Below are positions 24,860 to 32,751 of a stretch of DNA of 42,948 nucleotides, one piece after another. Below the pieces are notes generated by a model that was given only the letters and a program-made list of their open reading frames with translations, was not told the DNA's origin and searched no databases. The position numbers and the translations under genes are program-made. Source of the DNA: Pseudomonas sp. LS-2. GTDB lineage: Bacteria > Pseudomonadota > Gammaproteobacteria > Pseudomonadales > Pseudomonadaceae. Position 1 is the first letter of the stretch. Each line of letters starts with the position of its first letter. The stretch is taken from assembly GCF_003605735.1 (NCBI RefSeq), contig NZ_QXTJ01000046.1, forward strand, positions 1 through 42,948, read 5' to 3'.

Positions 24860-25408
24860 TTGAAAAGAACGTACCTTGCATTTGTCATGGCGATGCACGT
24901 TTCACTGGGAAACGTCGCGCAAGCAAGTGATATATCCAGCATCGAGGCTGATCTCGCATCGGCGATTTCTCAACACGATGAGCGGGCTGCCGGCGTTTCA
25001 CTCGCCGAACTCCGGTCACGCGCTTGTGCAGGTGACCCTGTCGCATCTGCAAGTATTGGTCGGATGTATCTTTTCGGTAATGGGCTGCTTTCAAGAGACA
25101 TTGGTAAAGCCCGGCCCTTCCTGTCAGCCGGTGCCAACGGTGGGGTACCACGGGCTGCATCCGACTTAGCTATCAGCATAATCTCTTCATCAGCAGCTCA
25201 AGGCGACCTCGAGGAAGCAGCGAAGTGGGTCAAGGTTTCACAATTCATTGACGGCGAGGTCTCTGCACAATCCGCCGCAGCGCTTCTACGTCTCGCTGCT
25301 GGCCAAACTGATCTTACGGCAGGTTTCCAGGCAGGTGCCCGGTGGATTCAATTGTTCCGAACGGCGGGAGGACTAAATGAAGAACAGAACCCTTGCGCAG
25401 CTGGTTGA
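24860..25408 (+). CDS. Exported Sel1-repeat protein
   Basis: TTG 24860 follows GAGGAGG by seven bases and starts a signal peptide (KRTYLAFVMAMHVSLGN ... AQA). The mature part has a Sel1-like repeat: GDPVASASIGRMYLFGNGL then ARPFLSAGANGG, and probably a second, weaker one. Sel1 repeats are helical scaffolds for protein contacts. The frame is open to an ATG at 24812 that has no binding site. Its end overlaps the start of the next gene by 32 bases, so the two are likely coupled. Confidence 0.65.
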   Translation: MKRTYLAFVMAMHVSLGNVAQASDISSIEADLASAISQHDERAAGVSLAELRSRACAGDPVASASIGRMYLFGNGLLSRDIGKARPFLSAGANGGVPRAASDLAISIISSSAAQGDLEEAAKWVKVSQFIDGEVSAQSAAALLRLAAGQTDLTAGFQAGARWIQLFRTAGGLNEEQNPCAAG

Positions 25409-26072
25409 ATACTTCTGCCCTGCAGTTCTTATCATCGTTGCTACAGCTATCTTGGCAATGGTGTTTAGCAGCTCTGCGGCTATTGGTGTCAGAGGAGCAG
25501 CGTTTGGAATTGCTCTGTTTGCAATTGCCATCCTGGGAGGCTCACTCAAGTGGGGCCTCATGCTTGGTGATACTTCCGTGAAGCGTGAACTTTTCAAGCG
25601 AGCATTGATGAAATTATGGTCGCAGGAGATCGTGCCATTCGACACAAGCAAACACCCATTCATCCGTGCGATGAGACTGCGTCCACTCCCGGCTAGCCTT
25701 GACCAAACGTGCTGGAGCTTCGATATCGATTGTGACGGCTATCCCGGCTACGAAAGTCTTGGATTTATACATTTTCAAGGTCCAGTAATTTCCATGGCCA
25801 TGGTCAGCGGTGTTCGTGGTCGATGGCATTTGGACTGCTACGTTCGGGCGACCTGCACTCCCGTCGGGACTACGTTCTACGTCGAGTCGGTGGATGGTCC
25901 ATTGAAAAGCTGGCTTGCTCCAGGTTCTGTGATCGGTGTAGATCTGGAGAGTGGTAATGAGGGGCTTGGCCTGGATTCGATAGGCCTGGTCAGGATGTTC
26001 AGGTCTGACATTCCTGCGGTGCTGAAAAACGTAGGGGCGTGGCGGGTGGAGGCTGATCAAAAGCCGGCCTGA
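25377..26072 (+). CDS. Membrane protein with C-terminal soluble domain
   Basis: A 231-residue protein with two hydrophobic segments near residues 12-30 and 36-58 followed by a soluble domain of about 160 residues of unknown family. GGGAGGACTAA precedes the ATG, inside the 3' end of the Sel1 gene. A strong terminator follows. Confidence 0.6.
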   Translation: MKNRTLAQLVEYFCPAVLIIVATAILAMVFSSSAAIGVRGAAFGIALFAIAILGGSLKWGLMLGDTSVKRELFKRALMKLWSQEIVPFDTSKHPFIRAMRLRPLPASLDQTCWSFDIDCDGYPGYESLGFIHFQGPVISMAMVSGVRGRWHLDCYVRATCTPVGTTFYVESVDGPLKSWLAPGSVIGVDLESGNEGLGLDSIGLVRMFRSDIPAVLKNVGAWRVEADQKPA

Positions 26073-26091
26073 TGGCCGGCTTCTTTTTTGC
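26061..26091 (+). terminator. Rho-independent terminator
   Basis: AAGCCGGCC-TGAT-GGCCGGCTT followed by CTTTTTT. The stem overlaps the last codons of the membrane-protein gene. Confidence 0.9.
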
Positions 26092-26107
26092 AGTTTTCTG
26101 GTCGTCG

Positions 26108-26299
26108 CTAGGCAGAGAGCTTTTCCCGTCCAGACTTGTTGTCTTGAATGCGTTGGTAGATCTCTTCGCGATGCACCGAGGTATTACGGTCTGCCTCAAT
26201 GCCCAAACGCACTTGGCCTCCGTCGACACCGAGTACGACAACCTTGATATCGTCTCCGATGATGATTGCTTCGCCGACTCGTCGAGTGAGTATCAACAT
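26108..26299 (-). CDS. csrA: CsrA/RsmA-family RNA-binding regulator
   Basis: The 63-residue product matches CsrA throughout: MLILTRRVGEAIIIGDDIKV, then VRLGIEADRNTSVHREEIYQ. Both RNA-binding regions, LTRR near the start and the VHREEIY segment, are intact. CsrA/RsmA binds GGA motifs in mRNA leaders and blocks ribosome access. ATG 26299 follows AAGGA by seven bases; a TTG at 26305 is also in frame. An element-borne copy could control element mRNAs or compete with host RsmA for its small RNAs. Confidence 0.95.
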   Translation of the reverse strand: MLILTRRVGEAIIIGDDIKVVVLGVDGGQVRLGIEADRNTSVHREEIYQRIQDNKSGREKLSA

Positions 26300-26388
26300 G
26301 TTCAAATCCTTGCGCTGTGGTGATCCGCCTGGGCGGCTAATATTGTCGTTCGTTGATTTAGTAATACCGCGAGGTGCAGGACATGCAA

Positions 26389-26598
26389 CTATCGATTTGT
26401 GCTCGGGGGGCGCAAATTAAAATGCGAGAGTAGGTCTCCGAATTCGCTTCGGCCCTCGCCAAGCAAGCGATAGTCATCCGGCGTGGGCTGGTGGCCGTAC
26501 ATGATCTTGGTCTGGACTCGTTCCAGGAAAGCCGTCAAGTCGATTAGCCGCTGTAGCTTTACTAAGTCATCGGGAGTCAAACGGTCGATGGGCTGCAT
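26389..26598 (-). CDS. Small hypothetical protein, 69 residues
   Basis: ATG 26598 follows AGGTAGG by six bases. The start lies inside the 3' end of the gene at 26577-27041, so the pair is translationally coupled. Helical and charged (RLTPDDLVKLQRLIDLTAFL); no family recognised. Confidence 0.5.
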   Translation of the reverse strand: MQPIDRLTPDDLVKLQRLIDLTAFLERVQTKIMYGHQPTPDDYRLLGEGRSEFGDLLSHFNLRPPSTNR

Positions 26599-27041
26599 TG
26601 CAGACCTACCTGTCGCTGTTGCTTTGCCGAAAAGACAAGCATGCGAGCTTCCATCTCGATACATGAGTTGTCAGGGCAGGGCGGTGCTGAAAGGTTGAAA
26701 TTCCCAATCTCGTGGAGTTGAAACTCCATTTCTTGGTTTGCCAGTTTGAAGAGGCATTCCAATGCCTCTCGTTGGCGTGAATCCCTGCAGCCCACAACAC
26801 CGCCCACGAGAAATTCATTGATCAGGTCGCAAGCCTTCTCCATCGGCAGGCCGATAGCCTCCATTTCGATGGCGCTCAACCCGATTGACGGTTCATGTTC
26901 CTGATAAATCTCGATGTGGCCAGGCACGCGTCCCATGACGATGTTCAACGCGTTATTGCCTGTCGCGATTCCAATCTCTAAAGGCAGTTGTCCGTTCGCG
27001 GAGGAGTAACTGGCTATTGCTACAGCAGCGTCTATGCACAT
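26577..27041 (-). CDS. Hypothetical protein, 154 residues
   Basis: A soluble protein with several cysteines in the second half (GCRDS, LECLF, PPCPDNSCIE). No family recognised. It lies 96 bases downstream of the reconstructed end of topA on the same strand, so before the IS66 insertion it may have been co-transcribed with topA. Confidence 0.5.
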   Translation of the reverse strand: MCIDAAVAIASYSSANGQLPLEIGIATGNNALNIVMGRVPGHIEIYQEHEPSIGLSAIEMEAIGLPMEKACDLINEFLVGGVVGCRDSRQREALECLFKLANQEMEFQLHEIGNFNLSAPPCPDNSCIEMEARMLVFSAKQQRQVGLQCSPSTV

Positions 27042-27136
27042 ATCGGGTGTTCCGAGGCTCCATTCACGGCGGAATTATCGACCTTCGGATACATTGGAGC
27101 GTGCTGCATCGGCCCCTGACTTTGGGGCCGATTGCC

Positions 27137-27292
27137 TCATTCGTTAGCTTTCAAGGACGGCTTTCCGGCGTCGTCGTTTGCCGAAAATTTGCATTTTGGA
27201 TACCCCATGCAACTCCAAAATGCTCCATTGCTCCCGGTTCTTAAAGCCAAATGATTTTTTTTGCATTTGGGGCATTTTGCTTCTGATTTAAC
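27137..27292 (-). pseudogene. Severed C-terminal zinc finger of topA
   Basis: Removing the IS66 element and one GATTTAAC copy joins this stretch in frame to topA. It would add 48 residues reading EAKCPKCKKNHLALRTG then FWSCMGYPKCKFS, a topoisomerase zinc ribbon (CxxC ... Cx5C), and end at a TGA at 27137-27139. It has no start of its own. A CGGCCCC-TGACTTT-GGGGCCG hairpin lies downstream at 27111-27131. Confidence 0.85.
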
Positions 27293-27322
27293 GTAAGCGT
27301 CCGCCGAACACACCTTGCGTGG

Positions 27323-28858
27323 TTAAACGGGCGCCCACTTATGCGGCAGCAACTCCGTAATCTCACTTGCCCGCTGCGTCGGCAGACGAGTCAGAACGTC
27401 CTTCAGATAGGCATACGGATCATGCCCATTCATGCGTGCCGACTGGATCAAACTCATGATCGCTGCCGCCCGTTTACCACTGCGCAGCGATCCGGCAAAC
27501 AACCAATTCGAGCGTCCAAGTGCCCACGGTCGGATCTGGTTTTCGACTTGGTTGTTGTCGATGGGCACAGCCCCATCGTCTAGGTAGCGCGTCAGCGCTA
27601 CCCAGCGTTTTAGGCTGTAATCCAGGGCCTTGGCCGTTGCCGATCCGTTGGGCACTAGATCTCGCTGGGCCAACATCCAGTCATGTAGCGTTACGATTAT
27701 CGGAGCAGCTTTTTCCTGTCGTATTCTCCAGCGATCCTCATCGCTCATGTCTCGCGCTTGCCGCTCAACTTCGTACAAGCCACCAATCGAGTGCAGTGCC
27801 TGTTCGGCCAACTGGCTTTTATTCGCCACGTGCAGATCGAAAAACTTGCGGCGGGCATGAGCCATGCAACCAATTTCGGTCATACCTTTCTCGAAGCCAG
27901 CCTTGTAGCCAGCAAAATCGTCGCACACCAGCTTGCCGTTCCAGGAACCGAGGAAGTTACGCGCATGCTCGCCCGCTCGGCTTGGGCTGAAGTCGTAAAC
28001 CACAGCCTTGAGTGCCGAAAACGGCGTGGTGCTGTAGGCCCAGACATACGCCCGGTGGGTTTTCTTTTCGCCTGGCGCAAGCATTTGAACCGGGGTCTCA
28101 TCCGCGTGGATCACCCCCTCGGCCAACACCGCTTCGCGCAGCGCATCGACCAGAGGCTGGAGCTGCACACCGGTTTGTCCAACCCATTGCGCCAGTGTCG
28201 AGCGGGCGATCATCATGCCGGCGCGGCCAAAAATTTTCTCCTGCCGATACAGCGGCAAGTGGTCAGCGAACTTCGCCACCATCACATGAGCCAGCAGGCC
28301 TGCGGTCGGGATGCCTTTGTCGATCACTTGGGCCGGTACCGGTGCCTGGATCAGTGTTTCGCACTGACGGCAGGCCCATTTCCCACGTACATGCTGCTCG
28401 ACGGTGAACACTCCGGGGGTGTAATCGAGCTTCTCGCTGACGTCTTCGCCGATGCGCTGAAGTTGGCAGCCGCAGGCGCACTGGGTATTTTCCGGCTCGT
28501 GATGGATAACGGTGCGTGGAAACTGCGATGGCAGCGGCGCACGCTTGGGCTTCTGGCGTGGCTCGGTCGGTGCAGTTGGCGGATTGACCGCCTTCAACTC
28601 GGCTTCGATAGCTGCGATATCAGTGTCGAGCAGGTCATCGAGCAAGCTGCCTTGGTCAGGACTTAGCTGCTCGCTACGTTTGGCGAACTTGTGCCGCTTG
28701 AGGATGGCGATCTCATGAGCGAGTTGCTCGTTGACCGTTTCAAGGCGGTGGATTTTCTGGCCCATCGAGTCGACCTGGGACAGCAACTGCAAGGCCTGTT
28801 CGGCCAAGGCGCGTAGCTGTTCCGGTGTCATTTGATCGAGGTTGGGCGAGGAAGTCAT
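27323..28858 (-). CDS. tnpC: IS66 transposase TnpC
   Basis: The 511-residue product is a full-length IS66 transposase. It has an N-terminal coiled coil (residues 10-55), a zinc-finger region (CACGCQ ... CRQCE), and the DDE core with HADETPVQML (Asp), VCDDFAGYKAGF (Asp) and DNNQVENQIRPWALGR (Glu). The C-terminal IS66_C domain follows. Large plus-strand frames over this gene are shadows. Confidence 0.95.
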   Translation of the reverse strand: MTSSPNLDQMTPEQLRALAEQALQLLSQVDSMGQKIHRLETVNEQLAHEIAILKRHKFAKRSEQLSPDQGSLLDDLLDTDIAAIEAELKAVNPPTAPTEPRQKPKRAPLPSQFPRTVIHHEPENTQCACGCQLQRIGEDVSEKLDYTPGVFTVEQHVRGKWACRQCETLIQAPVPAQVIDKGIPTAGLLAHVMVAKFADHLPLYRQEKIFGRAGMMIARSTLAQWVGQTGVQLQPLVDALREAVLAEGVIHADETPVQMLAPGEKKTHRAYVWAYSTTPFSALKAVVYDFSPSRAGEHARNFLGSWNGKLVCDDFAGYKAGFEKGMTEIGCMAHARRKFFDLHVANKSQLAEQALHSIGGLYEVERQARDMSDEDRWRIRQEKAAPIIVTLHDWMLAQRDLVPNGSATAKALDYSLKRWVALTRYLDDGAVPIDNNQVENQIRPWALGRSNWLFAGSLRSGKRAAAIMSLIQSARMNGHDPYAYLKDVLTRLPTQRASEITELLPHKWAPV

Positions 28859-28919
28859 GCCGCCGATTGTGCCAGAGCAGGCGGCCAGCGGCGATAAACC
28901 GATGGGCTAATGGCAGGTG

Positions 28920-29255
28920 TTAGAGCACTGTGATCGAGCCGCCTGCGCCGACCCGCTGCCAAGGCAGTCCCAGTACCAAGGCCTGAAGTTGCTCGCTATC
29001 GAGTTCGATTTCCGATCCTCGATGGATGCCGGGCCAGTGAAATTTACCTTGGTTTAATCGTCGGGCTGCAAGCCAGATACCTACACCGTCATGCACGAGA
29101 ACTTTCATTCGGTTGGCGCGGCGGTTGGCGAAGAGATAAGCACAGTGCGGCTTCGCCGCACCGAATACCGCGATCACTCTGGCCAACGCAGTCTCGGTAC
29201 CGGCGCGCATATCCATGGGCTCGGTGGCGAGCCAGATTGCATCGATGCGGATCAC
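28920..29255 (-). CDS. tnpB: IS66 accessory protein TnpB
   Basis: The 111-residue product matches IS66 Orf2: IWLATEPMDMRAG, HCAYLFANRRANRMKVLVHD, then GIWLAARRLNQGKF. It is required for IS66 transposition but its action is unknown. Its ATG overlaps the tnpA stop (ATGA), the usual coupling in this family. Confidence 0.95.
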   Translation of the reverse strand: MIRIDAIWLATEPMDMRAGTETALARVIAVFGAAKPHCAYLFANRRANRMKVLVHDGVGIWLAARRLNQGKFHWPGIHRGSEIELDSEQLQALVLGLPWQRVGAGGSITVL

Positions 29256-29575
29256 TGGGCCAACTCACGGATAAACCGGGCGCACCCATCAGGATCTGAG
29301 GATGGCCACTTCACGGTAATTATTTGCTGTCCGAAAGGCACCTCAATGCTGACAGACGTTTGCTGATCAGACTGAGTTCGGGGCTCCAGTTTCACCGGAA
29401 CGAAAGCCGGCAACGCTGGCGCCTGACGATCACGATAAGCAGGTATCCACTTTCTAACCAGGTTAGCGTTGATACCGTGGCGCAACGCTACGCTGGCCAT
29501 CGACACGCCAGGTTGCAGGCATTCCTGGACGACTTGAGCTTTAAAGGGTTTGGGATAAGAGGTTCGTTGGCGCAT
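29252..29575 (-). CDS. tnpA: IS66 accessory protein TnpA
   Basis: The 107-residue product has an HTH of the IS66 OrfA type: YPKPFKAQVVQECLQPGVSM then VALRHGINANLVRKWIP. I chose ATG 29575 because AGGA lies just upstream; a GTG at 29608 is also in frame but lies within the 29589-29638 hairpin. Confidence 0.9.
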   Translation of the reverse strand: MRQRTSYPKPFKAQVVQECLQPGVSMASVALRHGINANLVRKWIPAYRDRQAPALPAFVPVKLEPRTQSDQQTSVSIEVPFGQQIITVKWPSSDPDGCARFIRELAQ

Positions 29576-29671
29576 GGCAATCCTGACAATAAGGGCGATG
29601 GTGTCCACGTATTTTTAAGTGGAGAACATCGCCCTTATCGCAGGGATCGGGTAGGTGACTTCGCCGGACGG

Positions 29672-31681
29672 TTACGATTTAACGATCTCAGCCTTTGGTG
29701 CTCCGTCAGTGTTCGAACTCTTTAGCCGTATGGTTTCTAAATCAGGGACTGGTGCCCCTCCGCGTACCTTCTTATCACTGCAGGTTACGGAGCACTCCGG
29801 GTATCTAGAACAACCCCAGAACCCACTGCCTGCCGAACCTCTGCGGCGGAGTTCACCTGTCTTACAGATGGGGCACAAAACCTGTTCTCCAAACATCAAA
29901 ATACGCCTGTCGTTGGCCATTTCGATGGCGGTCGGATCACTCCTGATTTCGGCTACTTCCTTGAGTAACAGGTTGTACTGGTAAGTGACGACGCCGATGT
30001 AGGAGGCCTGACCTTGAGCAATTAGGTCTAGGGCCGCTTCCATCATGCGTGTGAAGTCGAGGGCCACAAAACTGAACCGTCCCCTCATCAGAGTGATGAT
30101 GCCAATGCCTAACTCCGAAGCCGACAGCTTGCGGCCGTCTTTGAGCACATAGGATCGCTTGAATAGCGTTGCCATGATTGATGCGTACGTAGAGGGTCGG
30201 CCAATGCCATGCGATTCAAGTGCTTTCACTAAGGAGGCGGATGTATAGCGCGGTGGAGGTTTTGTGACAGAGGTTTTTAGCTCCAAGGTTTTGCATTGAA
30301 TTCTAGAGCTTTCCACCAGATCCGGCAGCAGCCCGGCAGTCACGCCACCCTCGTCGACCTCGTCAGCATCCGCTACCGCATCCTCAGGTGTGAGCGCCAA
30401 CCACCCAGGAAAGAAGAGCGTTCGTCCCGACGCTTGGAATTGAAGGTGTTGATCAGCCACCTTCACGGCTGAGAGCAAAAGAATCTTTTTAGCGTTGTAT
30501 CTGGCTGGAAGCATCTGGCTAGCGACAGTTCTCTTCCAAATGAGCTCGTACAGTTTGCCCTCGGGACTGTCCGGCGGAAAATCTGAAGGCTGAGTGATCG
30601 ACGTGTCGGATGGTCGAATCGCCTCGTGAGCCTCCTGTGCGTCCGCTTTGGACGACCAGGTATTTGGCGAGTCAGGGATCGGGTGATTGTTCGAAGCCAA
30701 CCAGGAACGAATGGAGTCAGTCGCTTCCGCTGAAAGGTTGAGACTGTCCGTGCGGTGGTAGCTGATCAGACCGGCCTCAAACAGCGTCTGGGCCCTCTTC
30801 ATGGTGTCATCTACCTCCATACCTAAGCTGTTGCTTGCCGCCTGCTGTAGAGTTGATGTGGTGAACGGCGGCGGGGCGTTTCTGAGCGCCACTTTAGATT
30901 CAATCTTGTAGACCATGAACGCTGGCTGTTGACGGATAGCCTTATCCAGCTCAGTAATCACCGATAGGTCAGTAAAAATGTCGGACAACGGCCGTTGGGT
31001 CGACTGCTGAAATGGTTTGTGCAGCCATTCCGCGCTCCAATGTTCGTTTTTGCCAGGAAACGGAAAGCTGGCGATTAGCTTGTAATGGTCAGTGGATTTG
31101 AATGCCCTGATTGCAAGCTCTCGATCAACAACAATCAGGAGCGCGGTGCTCTGGACACGGCCAGCTGATAGATGGGAAGGCGCCTTTGTGATCTCTGTAA
31201 GCAGCGGTGAAACCGTGTAACCCACGATACGATCGTTGACTCGTCGTGCCTCCTGAGCCGCAACCATGGCCATGTCTATTTGACCAGCGTTCTCTACCGC
31301 TTTTAGAAGTGCCTTTTGGGTGATTTCGTTAAAAACCATCCGCTTGTGGGTCTTAGGTTTCATCACCTCAAGAAGGTGCCACGCTATCGCCTCACCCTCG
31401 CGATCCAAGTCGGTTGCGAGGTAAACCATTCGCGCTTCTTTGCTGAGGCTTCGGAGTGTTGAGGCCAGCTTTTTTTTCTCCTCGTAAACTTGATATTCGG
31501 GTCGAAAATTAGGTGCATGAACTCCCATTTCATTTGCGGGAAGGTCACGGATATGACCAGCTGAGGCAATGACTTTGAAATTTTCCCCAAGAAATTTCGC
31601 GATTGTTTTCGCTTTCTTGGGCGATTCGACTACTACCAGATCAAACACAGTGGAGGTCCTCAAATTGTTTGAGGTCACCAT
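29672..31681 (-). CDS. topA: Type IA DNA topoisomerase, C-terminally truncated by IS66
   Basis: A bacterial TopA-type enzyme that relaxes negative supercoils. The TOPRIM domain has VVVESPKKAKTIAKFLG at residues 16-32 and the metal motif DLDREG at 91-96. The catalytic tyrosine is Y308 in GLISYHRTDS. SAGRVQSTAL near 172-181 is also typical. One C-terminal zinc finger remains (CPICKTG ... CSRYPEC). The second finger, found in frame at 27137-27292, has been cut off; the last codon and the TAA stop come from the IS66 end. It was about 717 residues and is now 669. ATG 31681 lacks a ribosome binding site; GTG 31648, after TTGAGG, would begin right at the conserved FDLVVVESP and may be the true start. 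Zinc-finger loss usually weakens DNA binding more than cleavage, so activity is uncertain. Confidence 0.92.
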   Translation of the reverse strand: MVTSNNLRTSTVFDLVVVESPKKAKTIAKFLGENFKVIASAGHIRDLPANEMGVHAPNFRPEYQVYEEKKKLASTLRSLSKEARMVYLATDLDREGEAIAWHLLEVMKPKTHKRMVFNEITQKALLKAVENAGQIDMAMVAAQEARRVNDRIVGYTVSPLLTEITKAPSHLSAGRVQSTALLIVVDRELAIRAFKSTDHYKLIASFPFPGKNEHWSAEWLHKPFQQSTQRPLSDIFTDLSVITELDKAIRQQPAFMVYKIESKVALRNAPPPFTTSTLQQAASNSLGMEVDDTMKRAQTLFEAGLISYHRTDSLNLSAEATDSIRSWLASNNHPIPDSPNTWSSKADAQEAHEAIRPSDTSITQPSDFPPDSPEGKLYELIWKRTVASQMLPARYNAKKILLLSAVKVADQHLQFQASGRTLFFPGWLALTPEDAVADADEVDEGGVTAGLLPDLVESSRIQCKTLELKTSVTKPPPRYTSASLVKALESHGIGRPSTYASIMATLFKRSYVLKDGRKLSASELGIGIITLMRGRFSFVALDFTRMMEAALDLIAQGQASYIGVVTYQYNLLLKEVAEIRSDPTAIEMANDRRILMFGEQVLCPICKTGELRRRGSAGSGFWGCSRYPECSVTCSDKKVRGGAPVPDLETIRLKSSNTDGAPKAEIVKS

Positions 31682-31726
31682 GTCAAAGGAGATGGGCAGT
31701 TAGGCGCCAGTTCGGCCCTAAAAGCG

Positions 31727-31948
31727 TTACCGGCCGAGCCGGGCGGCTTCTTCCTCTGTGCCCGCATTCAAAACAGCACGGAGGTGGTAACGATCGTGTT
31801 CAGCCTGCCCATGGCGGGAGGAATCTTGCATAGCAGAATTTCGATCATCCTGAATATTCAAAGCGATCATTAGCTCGCATTGTCCCATTTTTGCCAGGTC
31901 GGTCGCCGACACCGATCGCGGATGCCGCCGGCCATTTTGTCTAGTCAT
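31727..31948 (-). CDS. Small hypothetical protein upstream of topA
   Basis: A 73-residue, His/Arg-rich soluble protein of unknown family (SSRHGQAEHDRYHLRAVL). It lies 45 bases upstream of topA on the same strand, so it may be the first gene of that operon. A weak GGTGGGG precedes the ATG. Confidence 0.4.
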   Translation of the reverse strand: MTRQNGRRHPRSVSATDLAKMGQCELMIALNIQDDRNSAMQDSSRHGQAEHDRYHLRAVLNAGTEEEAARLGR

Positions 31949-32132
31949 TCAACACCCCACCTCTCTGATTTTCATCTGAAGGCTCTCATGAGATTGCAAG
32001 TATGCAAATCGCCGTTCAGAAACGCCCCATACGAAGCTAGGTGCTAGTGAGACGCTTCCAGCGGAGACTATGGGGTTGCATATGCGAAAAGCTTGATACG
32101 GTGGTCTCGTTATCAACTATCGAGTAATCGGG

Positions 32133-32621
32133 ATGAGCGGTGGAATCGGGACCTGGAGGGAGCAATTGCCCGACGTGCTTCGCGGCGCTCAGGTAGTCCT
32201 GTCGGAACGAGATTTGTACACTGAAATCCCGGTACCGCTGCATGGAAGGGCAGACCAGGTATTCCTCGCACAAAAATGGCTTGTGGTTGTAGACACCAAA
32301 CGACGCAAAGCGGGGAAAGTCTACGCAAAGGATGTCATTCAGCTGAGTGTCTATGCATTCATCTTGGCTCGACAGACGACTGCGCTTTTTGGGAGCAACT
32401 ACCCTGTCGCATCTAAGGGGTTCATTCGATTGGTGACGCCTCATGGAACCGAATATCGGCCTGTCCAGTTGCTCAATAGCAGCCAAGTGATCAGCCTATG
32501 GAATAGGTACTGGTATCTCCGTGCAGAGGGGCTGAGAGCTCGGCCAACACATCCTACTGAAATGGTTTGTGCTGGATGCCCCAAGCGAGGCAACTGTCCA
32601 ATAGGACGCAGAATTCGCTAG
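32133..32621 (+). CDS. Cas4/RecB-like PD-(D/E)xK nuclease
   Basis: The 162-residue product has the PD-(D/E)xK core in order: GRADQVF (metal-binding Asp), VVVDTKRRK (the D-x-K pair) and DVIQLSVYAFIL (the Q-x-x-x-Y helix). It ends in a cysteine cluster, CAGCPKRGNCP, like the C-terminal three cysteines that bind the iron-sulfur cluster in Cas4 and AddB-type nucleases; the expected fourth, N-terminal cysteine is not obvious. No cas genes or repeats are nearby. It is divergent from the topA operon and upstream of the dnaB pair, so a role in element DNA processing is more likely than CRISPR adaptation. Confidence 0.7.
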   Translation: MSGGIGTWREQLPDVLRGAQVVLSERDLYTEIPVPLHGRADQVFLAQKWLVVVDTKRRKAGKVYAKDVIQLSVYAFILARQTTALFGSNYPVASKGFIRLVTPHGTEYRPVQLLNSSQVISLWNRYWYLRAEGLRARPTHPTEMVCAGCPKRGNCPIGRRIR

Positions 32622-32638
32622 CTGCGCTGACGTGCATT

Positions 32639-32665
32639 GTCCCTCCGAGAGCTGCATGGAGGGAC
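32639..32665. repeat. Hairpin between the nuclease gene and dnaB
   Basis: GTCCCTCC and GGAGGGAC are perfect 8-bp arms around an 11-base loop, 17 bases past the nuclease stop. There is no T-run, so terminator function is uncertain. Confidence 0.45.
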
Positions 32666-32751
32666 GGTCTTCAGTGCTGTCATGATAACCTTCTGCCCTA
32701 CCTGAATCCTTGACCTTCAACTGACCCCTGACCATATCCAAGGCAAACCGC

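Larger units (their letters stand above)
27293..29675 (-). mobile_element. IS66-family insertion sequence, complete
   Basis: The element is 2383 bp. The left end reads GTAAGCGTCCGCCGAA and the reverse complement of the right end reads GTAACCGTCCGGCGAA. It is flanked by a perfect 8-bp duplication, GATTTAAC at 27285-27292 and 29676-29683, which is the size known for IS66. It carries the three standard genes tnpA, tnpB and tnpC in order on the minus strand, all intact. A long hairpin (29589-29638, 12-bp outer arms ATAAGGGCGATG/CATCGCCCTTAT) covers the region upstream of tnpA. The insertion cut off the 3' end of topA and supplies its new stop codon. Confidence 0.95.

Noticed and set aside
27191..27223. 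Inverted repeat GCATTTTGGA ... TCCAAAATGC with 10-bp arms, at first taken for an operator
   Set aside because: It falls inside the reconstructed zinc finger of topA and is made by codons of that finger, so chance codon symmetry explains it.
27758..28666. 302-residue plus-strand frame
   Set aside because: It is antisense to the IS66 transposase, a common by-product of GC-rich codon use.
32133..32621. Possible CRISPR-Cas remnant, suggested by the Cas4-like nuclease
   Set aside because: No direct-repeat array and no other cas-like product was found in the window.
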